Source of the DNA: Pontibacter pamirensis
GTDB taxonomy: Bacteria; Bacteroidota; Bacteroidia; Cytophagales; Hymenobacteraceae
DNA: 64,000 nucleotides
NCBI RefSeq assembly: GCF_010015475.1
Contig: NZ_SSNI01000007.1
Coordinates: 1 to 64,000 of the forward strand
Direction of reading: 5' to 3'
Positions 42,377 to 51,488 of the stretch are shown one piece after another. Each line of letters begins with the position of its first letter. Position 1 is the first letter of the stretch. The notes under the pieces are model-generated. The model made no database searches. It saw only the letters and a program-made list of their open reading frames with translations, and was not told the DNA's origin. A program made the position numbers and the translations under genes.

Positions 42377-43474
42377 CTACTTTTCGTCTCTTACCGCTAC
42401 GGCTATTTTTGAATCTGCTGTACCGTAGTAAAGAAACCACTTGTTCTTAAAATGTACGAGTCCTTCTACAAAGCATACCTCATTTACCTCGCCAACTTTT
42501 TCATAGGGTTTGTCTGGCTGAATGAAATTAGTATTGGTTCTTTCTAATAACTTGTAAGGTTTGGTTTTATCAAAAAGCGCTTGGCCGGCACTATAGGTAA
42601 ATTTCGGTAAAGCAGGGTCGTTGAAGTTTGCAGCGTTGCTGCCGTTATAGATTAACAGTATGCCCTCATCCTGCAGCATGGCATAAGGGCCGGGTTCAAC
42701 CAAGCGGCTATCGAAATACCCCTTCCGCGGATGCAGTACCGAGATCATTTTCCCCGATTCTTCGTTCTCAGCTACTTCCCAGTGAATCAGATCATCCGAT
42801 GTAGTCATAAACAAATCGGTGTCGCCAAAATACATCCAGTACTTGCCGTTTATTTTGGCCGCCACCATTTTGTCGCCGACTGGCTTGGCTACAATGGCTC
42901 CCGATTTAGACCAGGTGTCTTTGTATTTTCCTTCCCCTAAAACCAGGCCATGCTTCGTCCAGGTTTGCAGGTCTTTGGAAGTAGCCAAACAAAGGCGGGC
43001 TGTTTTACCATCATAAGCAGTATAAGTCAGAATATAAGTGCCGTCTTCGCTTTCTATAATCCGCGGGTCTTCTATTCCGCCCTTCCATTCGTATTTTTTA
43101 AATTCGTCTTCGTTGGGAAATAAAATAGGGTCAGCTTGTTTTGTAAAATGCAAACCATCTTCACTAATGGCCAGGCCTAGTCTTGAAGTCATTTGGTTAT
43201 CCTGGGCCCGGTAGATCAGATAAACTTTCCCTTCTCTTACAATGGCGGATGGGTTCAGAACATTTCTTTCTTCCCAGTTCACTGCCTTTTTGCTAAGAGG
43301 AGAATAGAAAGACTGCGCCTGAGAAGGTTGCAGGATAGGGTTCAGGCTATCAACCTTTACAAAATCAAGCAGGGCCCAGTTGGCATCCGGTTTAGCGATT
43401 GGCAACTGGACCGTTTTTTCCTGGTTACAGCCAGTAAGCAAAAAGGCGAGGAGTATAAAGCAGGCTAGTTTCAT
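42377..43474 (-). CDS. Putative lipoprotein of glycoside hydrolase family 130 type
   Basis: A 365-residue five-bladed-propeller glycoside enzyme. The signal peptide ends in the lipobox LLTGC (about 12-16), so it is membrane-attached. GH130/GH43-type blade motifs are visible: ERNVLNPSAIVREGKVYLIYRAQ, KGGIEDPRIIESEDGTYILTYTAYD, KYWMYFGDTDLFMTTSDD, RKGYFDSRLVEPGPY, and the closing NEVCFVEGLVHFKNKWFLYYGTADSKIAVA. GH130 members are mannoside phosphorylases or hydrolases. The exact activity cannot be set by eye. There is no SusC/SusD pair or other sugar gene beside it. Confidence 0.85.
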   Translation of the reverse strand: MKLACFILLAFLLTGCNQEKTVQLPIAKPDANWALLDFVKVDSLNPILQPSQAQSFYSPLSKKAVNWEERNVLNPSAIVREGKVYLIYRAQDNQMTSRLGLAISEDGLHFTKQADPILFPNEDEFKKYEWKGGIEDPRIIESEDGTYILTYTAYDGKTARLCLATSKDLQTWTKHGLVLGEGKYKDTWSKSGAIVAKPVGDKMVAAKINGKYWMYFGDTDLFMTTSDDLIHWEVAENEESGKMISVLHPRKGYFDSRLVEPGPYAMLQDEGILLIYNGSNAANFNDPALPKFTYSAGQALFDKTKPYKLLERTNTNFIQPDKPYEKVGEVNEVCFVEGLVHFKNKWFLYYGTADSKIAVAVRDEK

Positions 43475-44140
43475 CTAGAAAGTATAAATTTAGATTAATC
43501 CATGGTATAGAAAACGCTTAGGAAAAGGGGATGAAGCGAAAATTACCCAGTTTGTTATACAATCGCAAAGCAGGAGCAGTAGCAAAGGCATCCCGGTTTG
43601 AGTTCTTTGACCTTCGAGGTGCAGGATGATTACTGCTGAAGAAACGAAAACGTTCAGTTTACTCACTGCATTCACCGCCACCATTTACGAGGAGGTGTTT
43701 ATGCTGATGAAAATAAAAAGGCAACTCGTCTTGAGATAGGTAGCAGCTTCATTGTGGCAGATATGTTATTGGCATTTAACGGCGTCGTGCATACTGAGCC
43801 CGAAGCATTAGCGAAGGTTGAGTATGTATTGTGTTGGCACATTTAGTTTTTCTGACTACTATTCTTCAACATGAGGAACAGATGATATGTAAGCTACCTT
43901 TCCCCTTTTGTTGAGCTTGATATGAAGAACCTGGTGGCACTTTATAGTTATAAAAACGTAAACTCGGTAATTAAACCATATATAAATAATTGATTTGCAA
44001 TCATTTATATGGTGTTTTAAACACTAAGTAATCGTGAGTATCATGGTATTTATCTGCATTTGTAGCCTATATTTCCCGAAATAGAAGAATACATCAACCG
44101 ATATTCATATTGAGAGCTCTACAAGTGTAAATTTCAAAGA
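43475..44140. other. Long gene-poor region
   Basis: No gene can be supported in this 666-bp stretch. A 37-codon frame from ATG 43630 ends at about 43738 and has no known features. An imperfect hairpin with outer arms CATACT (43789-43794) and AGTATG (43820-43825) resembles the CATACTGAGC-type intergenic repeats seen in many bacteria. The rest is A/T-rich. Confidence 0.4.
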
Positions 44141-44383
44141 TTAATTCCCGAGTTCACGTTTATAAAAAGTTTCTTCTTTGAAAACATGTCTGTCACTCGG
44201 TTTTCCCATTATGTCAAGTACAATAAGAGAGTCCATTCCTATTTGCACGTCTTTAAGCTTCTTAACATTTTCTTTGCCCACTACAGCCGCGCTCCTGTAC
44301 TCACTATCATAAATAGAGTGTCTTATCAACAATGTCAGGCATGCTGAAAGAGCAATTAAGATATAGACAATTCTCTTCTTCAT
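44141..44383 (-). CDS. Small membrane-anchored BamE/SmpA-like protein
   Basis: An 80-residue protein. A single N-terminal hydrophobic segment (RIVYILIALSACLTLLI, about 4-20) acts as signal anchor or signal peptide; the Cys at 15 is not in a good lipobox. The C-terminal part, VKKLKDVQIGMDSLIVLDIMGKPSDRHVF, has the IGM..xxVxxIMGKP pattern of BamE/SmpA-like domains. The fold is a guess from that motif. The gene is isolated, and I saw no promoter box. Confidence 0.6.
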   Translation of the reverse strand: MKKRIVYILIALSACLTLLIRHSIYDSEYRSAAVVGKENVKKLKDVQIGMDSLIVLDIMGKPSDRHVFKEETFYKRELGN

Positions 44384-44649
44384 TAATTACCTATTTGTGC
44401 CAACTTGTGGATATGCGTGAGCATATAGTTATCAGCGTCATGTGCGGAGGTTTGTAAGCCTGCTTTTCTCCGTTTTTAAAGCTCTTGCGCACATCTTAAG
44501 GATATCCTACATTATACTTTCCTACATCAATATATCGAATTAAAAGGAACCCATACCTTCTTTGCTTTATTTCAGGACGGCACCATGATAAAACCAGATG
44601 CCCCCGAATCAAAAATATAATGACTCCACCTAATAGCACAGCCATAAAA
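44384..44649. other. Non-coding region between BamE-like gene and acs
   Basis: This stretch of 266 bp lies before the acs terminator. It shows no gene, repeat or recognisable promoter. Confidence 0.4.
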
Positions 44650-44677
44650 AACCCCTGCAGCGTGAACTGCAAGGGTT
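44650..44677 (-). terminator. Terminator of acs
   Basis: An 11-bp stem, AACCCCTGCAG (44650-44660) with CTGCAAGGGTT (44667-44677), with one mismatch and a 6-nt loop, 22 bases after the acs stop codon. On the minus strand it is followed by a T-run. Confidence 0.85.
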
Positions 44678-44699
44678 AAGTTTAACGTCAAAAAGATGC

Positions 44700-46598
44700 C
44701 TATAACGCACCTTCTTTTATTTCGTCTACTACGGTAGGGTCCAATAACGTAGAGGTGTCGCCCAGGTTGGAGGTGTCGCCTTCGGCTACCTTGCGCAGAA
44801 TGCGACGCATGATTTTACCGGAACGCGTTTTAGGAAGACCACTTACTACCTGTATCTTATCCGGACGGGCAATCTTGCCAATCTTTTCTACCACTGTCTC
44901 GATTATCTCTGCACGAAGCCAATCCATGTGCTCCGGCTTATCTTTTAGGGTAACGAAGGCATAGATACCCTGCCCTTTCACCTCGTGCGGGTACCCCACC
45001 ACAGCCGACTCCACCACATGTTTGTTGTGGTTAATGGCTTCCTCAATCTCGGCTGTTCCGAAACGGTGACCAGACACGTTTATCACGTCATCTACGCGGC
45101 CAATAATACGATACAACCCGTTTTCGTCGCGTTTGGCACCATCGCCTGTAAAGTACAGGCCTTTGTAGGTGGAGAAGTAGCTGAGGCGGGCTCGTTCGTG
45201 GTCGCCGTAGGTGGTGCGGATAATGCCGGGCCACGGAAACTTCATGCACAGGTAACCTTCCACGCCATTCTCTTTTATCTCCTTGCCCTCAGCATCCACC
45301 AGTATGGGCTGTATACCCGGCAGCGGCAGGCCAGCATGGCTTGGCTTCATGGGCGTTACACCGGCTATGGTTGATATCATGATACCACCTGTTTCTGTCT
45401 GCCACCAGGTATCCACCACCGGGCAACGATCTTTCCCGACGTGGGTATGGTACCAATGCCACGCTTCCTCGTTGATTGGCTCGCCCACCGAACCCAGCAC
45501 ACGCAGCGAGTTCAGGCTATAAGAAAGCACATCTTCAATATCACCGCCCATGAGCGCCCGGATGGCTGTTGGTGCCGTGTAAAAAATAGTTACCCCGAAT
45601 TTGTCTACTACCTGCCAGAAACGCCCGTTGTCCGGGTAAGTTGGCACCCCTTCAAACATCAATGAGGTTGCCCCGGCCATGAGCGGACCGTATAGCAAAT
45701 AGGTGTGTCCCGTAATCCAGCCAATGTCAGCGGTGCACCAGTAGACATCACTCTCCTCCAACTGAAACACATTCGTGAAACTGTACTGGGCATATACCAT
45801 ATAGCCGCCACACGTATGTACCACCCCTTTTGGCTTGCCCGTTGACCCGGAGGTATACAAAATAAACAGCATGTCTTCGGCATCCATCTCTTCGGCAGGA
45901 CACTCCTTGCTTACATCCTTCACTTCCTCATGGTACCATACATCGCGGCCTTCCACCATGTTCACGGCCCAGCCTAATCGCTCCACCACAATTACTTTCT
46001 GCACCGATTCACAGCTCTCCAGCGCTTCGTCCACCACGCGCTTCACCGGTATCTGCTTTGCACCGCGGTTAAGCCCATCCGACGTCAGCACCATGCTGCA
46101 CTGGGCGTCGTTTATCCTGTCGGCCATGGCCGAAGCAGAGAAGCCGGCAAACACCACCGAATGAATGGCACCAATGCGGGCGCAGGCCAGCACGGCTATC
46201 GCCAGTTCCGGGATCATAGGCATGTAAATACAGATGCGGTCACCTTTCTTTGCCCCGTTTTTCTTCAGCACGTTGGCATACTGGCATACCTTCTCGTGGA
46301 GTTCGCGGTAGGTAAAGCGTATAAACCGCTCTTTCGGGTCGTTCGGCTCCCAGATAAGGGCGAGCTTGTTGCCACGGGTCTTCAGGTGGCGGTCCAGGCA
46401 GTTCTCTGTTATGTTGAGTTTGCCTCCCTGAAACCACTTTATGTTCGGTTCCTCAAAATTCCACTCCAGCACCTTGTCCCACTTCTTTCGCCAGGTAAAG
46501 GTATCGGCTATATCGGCCCAAAAGCCTTCCGGGTCATCTACACTGCGTTTGTAAGCTTCCTGATATTCTTCATTTGTTTTAAGTTGATAGTTAATCAT
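44700..46598 (-). CDS. acs: Acetyl-CoA synthetase
   Basis: Acs activates acetate to acetyl-CoA through acetyl-AMP. The 632 residues match the family. Motifs are ILYTSGSTGKPKGVVHT (P-loop-like A3), DTWWQTETGGIMIS (about 400-414, A5), YFTGDGAKRDENGLYRIIGRVDDVINVSGHR (A7/A8 hinge), and KTRSGKIMRRIL near the C-terminus with the catalytic Lys that is the usual acetylation site. N-terminal ACAS_N is NEEYQEAYKRSVDDPEGFWA. It is the last gene after the symporter and DUF4212 genes, forming an acetate uptake and activation unit on the minus strand. Confidence 0.97.
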   Translation of the reverse strand: MINYQLKTNEEYQEAYKRSVDDPEGFWADIADTFTWRKKWDKVLEWNFEEPNIKWFQGGKLNITENCLDRHLKTRGNKLALIWEPNDPKERFIRFTYRELHEKVCQYANVLKKNGAKKGDRICIYMPMIPELAIAVLACARIGAIHSVVFAGFSASAMADRINDAQCSMVLTSDGLNRGAKQIPVKRVVDEALESCESVQKVIVVERLGWAVNMVEGRDVWYHEEVKDVSKECPAEEMDAEDMLFILYTSGSTGKPKGVVHTCGGYMVYAQYSFTNVFQLEESDVYWCTADIGWITGHTYLLYGPLMAGATSLMFEGVPTYPDNGRFWQVVDKFGVTIFYTAPTAIRALMGGDIEDVLSYSLNSLRVLGSVGEPINEEAWHWYHTHVGKDRCPVVDTWWQTETGGIMISTIAGVTPMKPSHAGLPLPGIQPILVDAEGKEIKENGVEGYLCMKFPWPGIIRTTYGDHERARLSYFSTYKGLYFTGDGAKRDENGLYRIIGRVDDVINVSGHRFGTAEIEEAINHNKHVVESAVVGYPHEVKGQGIYAFVTLKDKPEHMDWLRAEIIETVVEKIGKIARPDKIQVVSGLPKTRSGKIMRRILRKVAEGDTSNLGDTSTLLDPTVVDEIKEGAL

Positions 46599-46680
46599 GG
46601 CAAAGGTTAGATTTGAGTTAATGTTTGTCTTTTAAAAGAGCGCTACATTTTAGAATATACGCAAAAGATTTTTTTCCATA

Positions 46681-48369
46681 TTAATGATGTGTTGCCGTAC
46701 CCGCACCGCGGGGTATACGGATGTCCTCCACTAGTTCCTGAATATAAGCTGGCGGGGCAGGCGTGAAACGAGACACAATACTGGACACGATGAAGTTGAG
46801 TATCATACCCAAGGTACCAATACCTTCCGGGGAAATGCCAAACCACCAGTTAGCAGGCACATTAGCCGCAGGGTTAATAAACTTAAAGTATGATATATAC
46901 GCGATTGTAAACAGAAGCCCTGTCACCATACCCCAGATTGCCCCCTGCTTGTTCATGCGGGTAGAAAAGATACCCATGATGATTACAGGGAAGAAGGAAG
47001 CGGCAGCGAGTCCGAATGCAAAGGCAACTACTTCCGCCACAAACCCTGGAGGATTAATACCGAAATAACCAGCTATCACAACCGCTACAGTAGCGGCGGC
47101 ACGCGCAGCCAGCAGTTCCTGCTTCTCGGATATATCAGGCGTAAACGACTTTTTTAACAGGTCGTGGGCAATAGAGGTGGAAATAACCAGCAGCAGACCC
47201 GCCGCTGTAGAAAGGGCCGCTGCCAGGCCACCAGCCGCCACTAAGGCAACTACCCAGTTGGGTAGCCGTGCTATCTCCGGGTTGGCCAGCACCATGATGT
47301 CCTTGTCTATAACCAGCTCATTCTGTTCCGGGTCCTTCACATACTGGATAAGGCCGTCTGCATTCTTGTCCGTCACCGAAATTAATCCTGTCTTTCCCCA
47401 GTTGCCTACCCACTGTGGCATAGAGGCAATCTCCCGCCCGCTTGTAGTTTGCAGCATGTTGTACATACCATAGGCTCCTACAGCAGGGGCAGTAGTATAG
47501 AGAATCGCAATGAAGAGGAGTGCATAACCAGCTGACTTACGGGCATCCTTTACTTTAGGCACCGTAAAGAAGCGCACAATTACGTGAGGTAGGCCGGCAG
47601 TGCCTACCATGAGAGCTGCGGTGATGAAGAACACATCTATGGTTGACTTACTGCCCTCCGTATAGGCAGCAAAACCGAGCTCGGTCAGTACGTTATCCAG
47701 CCTGTCCAGCAGATACCCCCCTTCTTTTAATTCGCCACCAAAGCCTAGTTGTGGAATGGGATTTCCTGTCAGCAGAATGGATATGAATATGGCTGGTACC
47801 ATGTAAGCAAATATCAACACGCAGAACTGCGCCACCTGCGTATACGTAATTCCTTTCATACCCCCTAAAACGGCATAGAAAAGCACGATAATCATACCAA
47901 TGACAACTCCTGTGTTGATGTCTACTTCCAGGAAACGCGAAAATACGATGCCCACTCCACGCATCTGCCCCGCCACGTAGGTAAAGGAAATAAAGATGGC
48001 ACATACCAGCGCCACCAAACGGGCAGTTTTAGAATAGTATCGATCCCCGACAAAGTCAGGCACCGTAAACTTGCCAAACTTGCGCAGGTACGGCGCCAGG
48101 AGCAGGGCCAGCAAAACGTAGCCACCTGTCCAGCCCATGAGGTATACAGAGCCATCGTAGCCCATAAAGGAGATAAGGCCGGCCATGGAGATGAAAGAGG
48201 CTGCCGACATCCAGTCTGCCGCAGTGGCCAATCCGTTTGCCAACGGTGATACCCCCCCGCCCGCCACGTAAAAATCTTTTGTGGAACCTGCTCTGGACCA
48301 GATAGCAATGCCAATGTAGACGGTAAATGTGATTCCTACAATAATATATGTCCAGGTTAAAATACCCAT
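46681..48369 (-). CDS. Sodium:solute symporter, acetate-permease-like (ActP/SSS)
   Basis: A 562-residue transporter of the SSS family with about 13 membrane helices. Family marks are YVAGGGVSPLANGLATAADWMSAASFISMAGLI (about 35-68), VPDFVGDRYYSKTARL, AGQMRGVGIVFSRFLEV and the sodium-site region ALSTAAGLLLVISTSIAHDLLKKS. Its closest look is the VC_2705-type subgroup that carries a DUF4212 small subunit, encoded 44 bases upstream. Acs downstream points to acetate or another short carboxylate as substrate. The substrate is inferred from context. Confidence 0.93.
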   Translation of the reverse strand: MGILTWTYIIVGITFTVYIGIAIWSRAGSTKDFYVAGGGVSPLANGLATAADWMSAASFISMAGLISFMGYDGSVYLMGWTGGYVLLALLLAPYLRKFGKFTVPDFVGDRYYSKTARLVALVCAIFISFTYVAGQMRGVGIVFSRFLEVDINTGVVIGMIIVLFYAVLGGMKGITYTQVAQFCVLIFAYMVPAIFISILLTGNPIPQLGFGGELKEGGYLLDRLDNVLTELGFAAYTEGSKSTIDVFFITAALMVGTAGLPHVIVRFFTVPKVKDARKSAGYALLFIAILYTTAPAVGAYGMYNMLQTTSGREIASMPQWVGNWGKTGLISVTDKNADGLIQYVKDPEQNELVIDKDIMVLANPEIARLPNWVVALVAAGGLAAALSTAAGLLLVISTSIAHDLLKKSFTPDISEKQELLAARAAATVAVVIAGYFGINPPGFVAEVVAFAFGLAAASFFPVIIMGIFSTRMNKQGAIWGMVTGLLFTIAYISYFKFINPAANVPANWWFGISPEGIGTLGMILNFIVSSIVSRFTPAPPAYIQELVEDIRIPRGAGTATHH

Positions 48370-48413
48370 TGTCTTATAAGTTAGAGTTAAACTTCTTTAT
48401 GATAAAGGCGTGA

Positions 48414-48677
48414 CTAGTCTTCGTGCACATCAAACTCCCGGTCCAGCCTGTTCATCAGCCACACGTAAACAAAAATGATGATAACAAAGCAGTAGATGGA
48501 GCCCTGTTGGGCAAACCAGAAGCCGAGTTTAAATCCTCCCATCCTAATCTGGTTGAGTTCATCCTTTAAGAGTATCCCGAAGACAAACGAGACCAGAAAC
48601 CATATGCCAAGCAGAATAGATAGAATCCGGACGTTGCGCTTCCAGTACTCCTGCATTTTTTGTCTGTTATTTTCCAT
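48414..48677 (-). CDS. DUF4212 small subunit of the sodium:solute symporter
   Basis: An 87-residue membrane protein with two helices: ILSILLGIWFLVSFVFGILL (about 18-37) and SIYCFVIIIFVYVWLMNRL (about 60-78). The family pattern YWKRNVRILSILLGIWFLVSF, GFKLGFWFAQQGSIY and NRLDREFDV is clear. DUF4212 proteins are encoded directly upstream of VC_2705-type symporters and probably assist them. It is the first gene of the acetate module. Confidence 0.93.
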   Translation of the reverse strand: MENNRQKMQEYWKRNVRILSILLGIWFLVSFVFGILLKDELNQIRMGGFKLGFWFAQQGSIYCFVIIIFVYVWLMNRLDREFDVHED

Positions 48678-48808
48678 GAGGTAAAGAGCTTTTATTTATT
48701 AAACGTGTATCATTATCTGCAGAATTATATCAAGTTAGCAATATAATGTAAAAAGAATATTTTGTTATTTGGCAGAACAGCTGTAGGTAATCGGAATTTT
48801 ACCCCTGG

Positions 48809-48863
48809 TTCTACCATCAAAAATGCCCTTCCAGTTGCTGGAAGGGCATTTTTGATGGTAGAA
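48809..48863. terminator. Very long perfect palindromic terminator
   Basis: A perfect 26-bp inverted repeat (48809-48834 and 48838-48863) with only a TTG loop. It contains AAAAATGCCCTTCCAG and its complement, so T-runs are present in both directions. It lies downstream of the SDR gene and upstream of the acetate module, and would end SDR transcription. Confidence 0.85.
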
Positions 48864-48954
48864 AAACAAGTTTTTTTATTCTACAATGTTCTAGTTTAGT
48901 ATGCACTGCCGTATGGCATCAGAAACTTGAACAAAAGGAGAACATCAAAGACAT

Positions 48955-49683
48955 TTACATATCCCGCACCGACACCATCACCTCATTATACTTGTCTATA
49001 TTGTGAAGAAAGTTCACAATCTTACTGCCTACCTCATCCGGTGAGGCCAGTTCTCCGTTCGCTTTGTAGTCTCGGAATTTCTCTACGGTGCTGAACCTGC
49101 TGGCGTCTGACTCCCGGATTTGCCCCTGCATGCCCGTATCTACTACACCTGGTGAGAGCGCATAAATTTTCACGCCGGAGCCGCGTTTGCCCTGCTCCAA
49201 CTGCACTGTCTGCGACAGCATGTCGATGGCCGCCTTAGAAGCACAGTAACTGGCCCAGCCATCAATTGGGTATTTGCCTGCGCCGGAGCTCACGTTTACC
49301 ACCACCTTCTGCGCCGGGTGCTGCTGGTATACCTCCAGGAACGTGTTCATGAGCATAGCCGGCACCACCACGTTCACATCAAATACGAACTGAAACATCT
49401 CATTCTGCATGTTCTCACCTACATAGCCAATGTCTCCCAACACACCTGCATTGTTTATCAGCACCAGCTTCTGTGCCTCCGGGTAAGAAATAAATACCTT
49501 CTGCAGGTTATGCTCCACCGCCTCTATATCAGAGAAATCAAGTGGTTGATACCGGTAGTTCTCATGCTTGATGCTGTTGGTGCGCGATACGCCCACTACA
49601 CGGTTATTTTCGTCCTTCAACAGCTCTTCCGCGATGGCTTTGCCTATCCCTTTGCTGGCTCCAGTTATAATGTATATGTTCAC
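48955..49683 (-). CDS. Short-chain dehydrogenase/reductase, sepiapterin-reductase-like
   Basis: A 242-residue Rossmann-fold oxidoreductase. The cofactor loop is TGASKGIG (7-14), NADP preference is suggested by the Arg in GVSRTNS, and NNAGVLG is the structural motif. The catalytic Ser lies in VVNVSSGAGKYP, with YCASK holding the catalytic Tyr and Lys. The pattern resembles sepiapterin/benzil reductases, but the substrate is unknown. Translation appears to start at a GTG (49683), because the beta-strand NIYIITGA begins there and no ATG is available before it. It is alone, followed by the 26-bp palindrome. Confidence 0.92.
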   Translation of the reverse strand: MNIYIITGASKGIGKAIAEELLKDENNRVVGVSRTNSIKHENYRYQPLDFSDIEAVEHNLQKVFISYPEAQKLVLINNAGVLGDIGYVGENMQNEMFQFVFDVNVVVPAMLMNTFLEVYQQHPAQKVVVNVSSGAGKYPIDGWASYCASKAAIDMLSQTVQLEQGKRGSGVKIYALSPGVVDTGMQGQIRESDASRFSTVEKFRDYKANGELASPDEVGSKIVNFLHNIDKYNEVMVSVRDM

Positions 49684-49863
49684 TTCGTTTTTAATTATGA
49701 ATGATGAGTTATAAATTATGACTTGTTCTTATGAGGTACGGATGATAGGAGATGTTGATTCGATAGCACCATACCCGCATCCTGCACACATCTCTAGTAG
49801 GAACATATCAGAACAAAGCGCAGCACATTATTCTCATGATAAACGCAAGAACTACTGTCAAAC
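49684..49863. other. Non-coding stretch upstream of the SDR gene
   Basis: The 337-bp gap to hslU begins here. This part shows no gene (the frame at 49718-49918 lacks family features) and no TAnnTTTG box. The rest of the gap holds a terminator and a repeat. Confidence 0.4.
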
Positions 49864-49905
49864 AAAAAGCTGGTGCCCCTGCCATAGCAGAAACACCAGC
49901 TTTTT
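49864..49905. terminator. Terminator downstream of hslU
   Basis: A perfect 12-bp stem, AAAAAGCTGGTG (49864-49875) with CACCAGCTTTTT (49894-49905), and an 18-nt loop. Reading leftward from hslU it comes after the intergenic repeat. Confidence 0.8.
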
Positions 49906-49925
49906 GAGTAAAAATTAGCTAACAA

Positions 49926-50023
49926 AAACGAGTCTGGAGACTCTTGTCCACCCCAAGTCAGGGATAGATTCCCGCGCCAGCGTGTACCTTTTTTAACTTT
50001 CTAACTCTTTAACTTTCTAACTA
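49926..50023. repeat. Composite intergenic repeat, copy B, next to hslU
   Basis: It has the same order as 18221-18330: AACGAGTCTGGAGACTC (hairpin), then GGATAGATTCCCGCGCCAG, then TAACTTTCTAACT words ending at the hslU stop codon (50021-50023). 22 bases at 50001-50022 are identical to 9300-area sequence after yigZ. It lacks the second outer arm seen in copy A. Confidence 0.8.
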
Positions 50024-51421
50024 CAAAATATATTGGCTTAGGTCGCGGTTCTTCACCATGCCTGCCAGCTTTTCCTGCACTGTTTCACGGGTGATAACGA
50101 TATGCGCGTTCGGCCCGATTTTATCCGGCACATCAAACAGGATATCATTCAGCAGGCGGCTCATAACCGTGTGCAGGCGGCGGGCACCGATGTTCTCTAC
50201 CTCAGAATTCACCTCAAAGGCAATGGAAGCGATTTCGTCCAGTGCTTCGTCGTTAAAGCTCAAATCCACATCCTCGGCAGAAAGCAGCGCTTCATACTGC
50301 TTGGTGAGGGCGTTCTTCGGGAATTTCAGAATTTGGTAAAAATCATCCTTGGTCAGGCTATCCAGCTCCACGCGAATCGGGAAACGTCCCTGCAATTCCG
50401 GAATCAGGTCAGATGGCTTGGCCACGTGGAACGCTCCGGCTGCAATAAACAGGATATGGTCGGTGTTGATGATGCCGTACTTGGTATTTACCGACGAACC
50501 TTCCACAATCGGCAGCAGGTCGCGCTGCACACCTTCGCGACTTACGTCCGGGCCACCGCCGCCTTTTTTACTGGAGCTGGCCACTTTGTCTATCTCATCG
50601 ATGAAGATAACGCCTGCGTTCTCTGCTTTGAAGATGGCCTCTTCTTTTACTTCATCCATGTCGATAAGTTTTGAAGCTTCCTCTTCCAGCAAAATCTTGC
50701 GGGCCTCGGCAATGGTTACTTTGCGCTTCTTCGTTTTCTTGGGCATCATGCCGCTGATCATCTCCTGGATGTTCATCATAGAAGCTTCATCCATGCCAGG
50801 ACCTAAGGCCCCTACGCCAGGCATAGCACTCTGCTGTATCCTGATTTCAATCTTTCGGTCTTCCAGTTCGCCGTTGCGGATTTTTTCACGGAATTTCTCA
50901 CGGGTACGCTCGTTCAGCTCATAATCGCTGTCCGGCATCACAGCGGGGTCGGAGGAGTAACCAACAGACGAAGTGGTATTGCCCCTGCCCTGAATAGGCG
51001 GTATAAGGGCATCCAGGATAATGTCTTCCACTACTTCGGCGGCACGCTGCTTAACCTCTTCTTTCTTCTTGCTCTTCACCATGTTCACCGACTGCTCTAC
51101 CAGGTCACGCACCATGCTTTCCACATCGCGGCCTACGTAACCTACTTCGGTAAATTTAGAAGCCTCCACTTTGGTGAAGGGCGCATCTGCAATCTTGGCA
51201 AGGCGCCGGGCGATTTCTGTTTTACCTACACCTGTTGCCCCAATCATGAGAATGTTGTTCGGCACAATCTCGCCTTTGATATTCTCATCGGCATTCATGC
51301 GGCGCCAGCGGTTACGAAGCGCAATGGCTACATTGCGCTTGGCATCGTTCTGCCCGATAATATATTTATCCAGCTCCGCTACAATCTGGGCCGGGGTTAA
51401 ATGTTCTATGCTATCTAACAT
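50021..51421 (-). CDS. hslU: ATP-dependent protease ATPase subunit HslU (ClpY)
   Basis: The AAA+ unfoldase of the HslUV protease. The N-terminus LTPAQIVAELDKYIIGQNDAKRNVAIALRNRWRR is diagnostic. Walker A is GATGVGKT (61-68), the substrate-gripping pore loop GYVGRD is at 94-99, and Walker B VIFIDEID is at 271-278. A long I domain (about 110-240) contains the Met-rich MISGMMPKKTKKR, and the C-terminal SQYIL is the tail that docks on HslV. Length is normal. hslV is not adjacent: the next gene upstream on the strand is porQ. The stop codon lies at the edge of a repeat. Confidence 0.97.
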   Translation of the reverse strand: MLDSIEHLTPAQIVAELDKYIIGQNDAKRNVAIALRNRWRRMNADENIKGEIVPNNILMIGATGVGKTEIARRLAKIADAPFTKVEASKFTEVGYVGRDVESMVRDLVEQSVNMVKSKKKEEVKQRAAEVVEDIILDALIPPIQGRGNTTSSVGYSSDPAVMPDSDYELNERTREKFREKIRNGELEDRKIEIRIQQSAMPGVGALGPGMDEASMMNIQEMISGMMPKKTKKRKVTIAEARKILLEEEASKLIDMDEVKEEAIFKAENAGVIFIDEIDKVASSSKKGGGGPDVSREGVQRDLLPIVEGSSVNTKYGIINTDHILFIAAGAFHVAKPSDLIPELQGRFPIRVELDSLTKDDFYQILKFPKNALTKQYEALLSAEDVDLSFNDEALDEIASIAFEVNSEVENIGARRLHTVMSRLLNDILFDVPDKIGPNAHIVITRETVQEKLAGMVKNRDLSQYIL

Positions 51422-51488
51422 GTTGTTTCGTTTTTGATAATGTTTTACGCACTACAGCGGATACACTGCCACAGCTTATAAACTTATT

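Noticed and set aside
42183..42428. 81-codon plus-strand frame overlapping the GH130-type gene end
   Set aside because: It runs antisense into the real gene and has no family signature.
43490..43684. 64-codon minus-strand frame upstream of the GH130-type gene
   Set aside because: Starts at a non-ATG codon in a decayed-looking spacer; no support.
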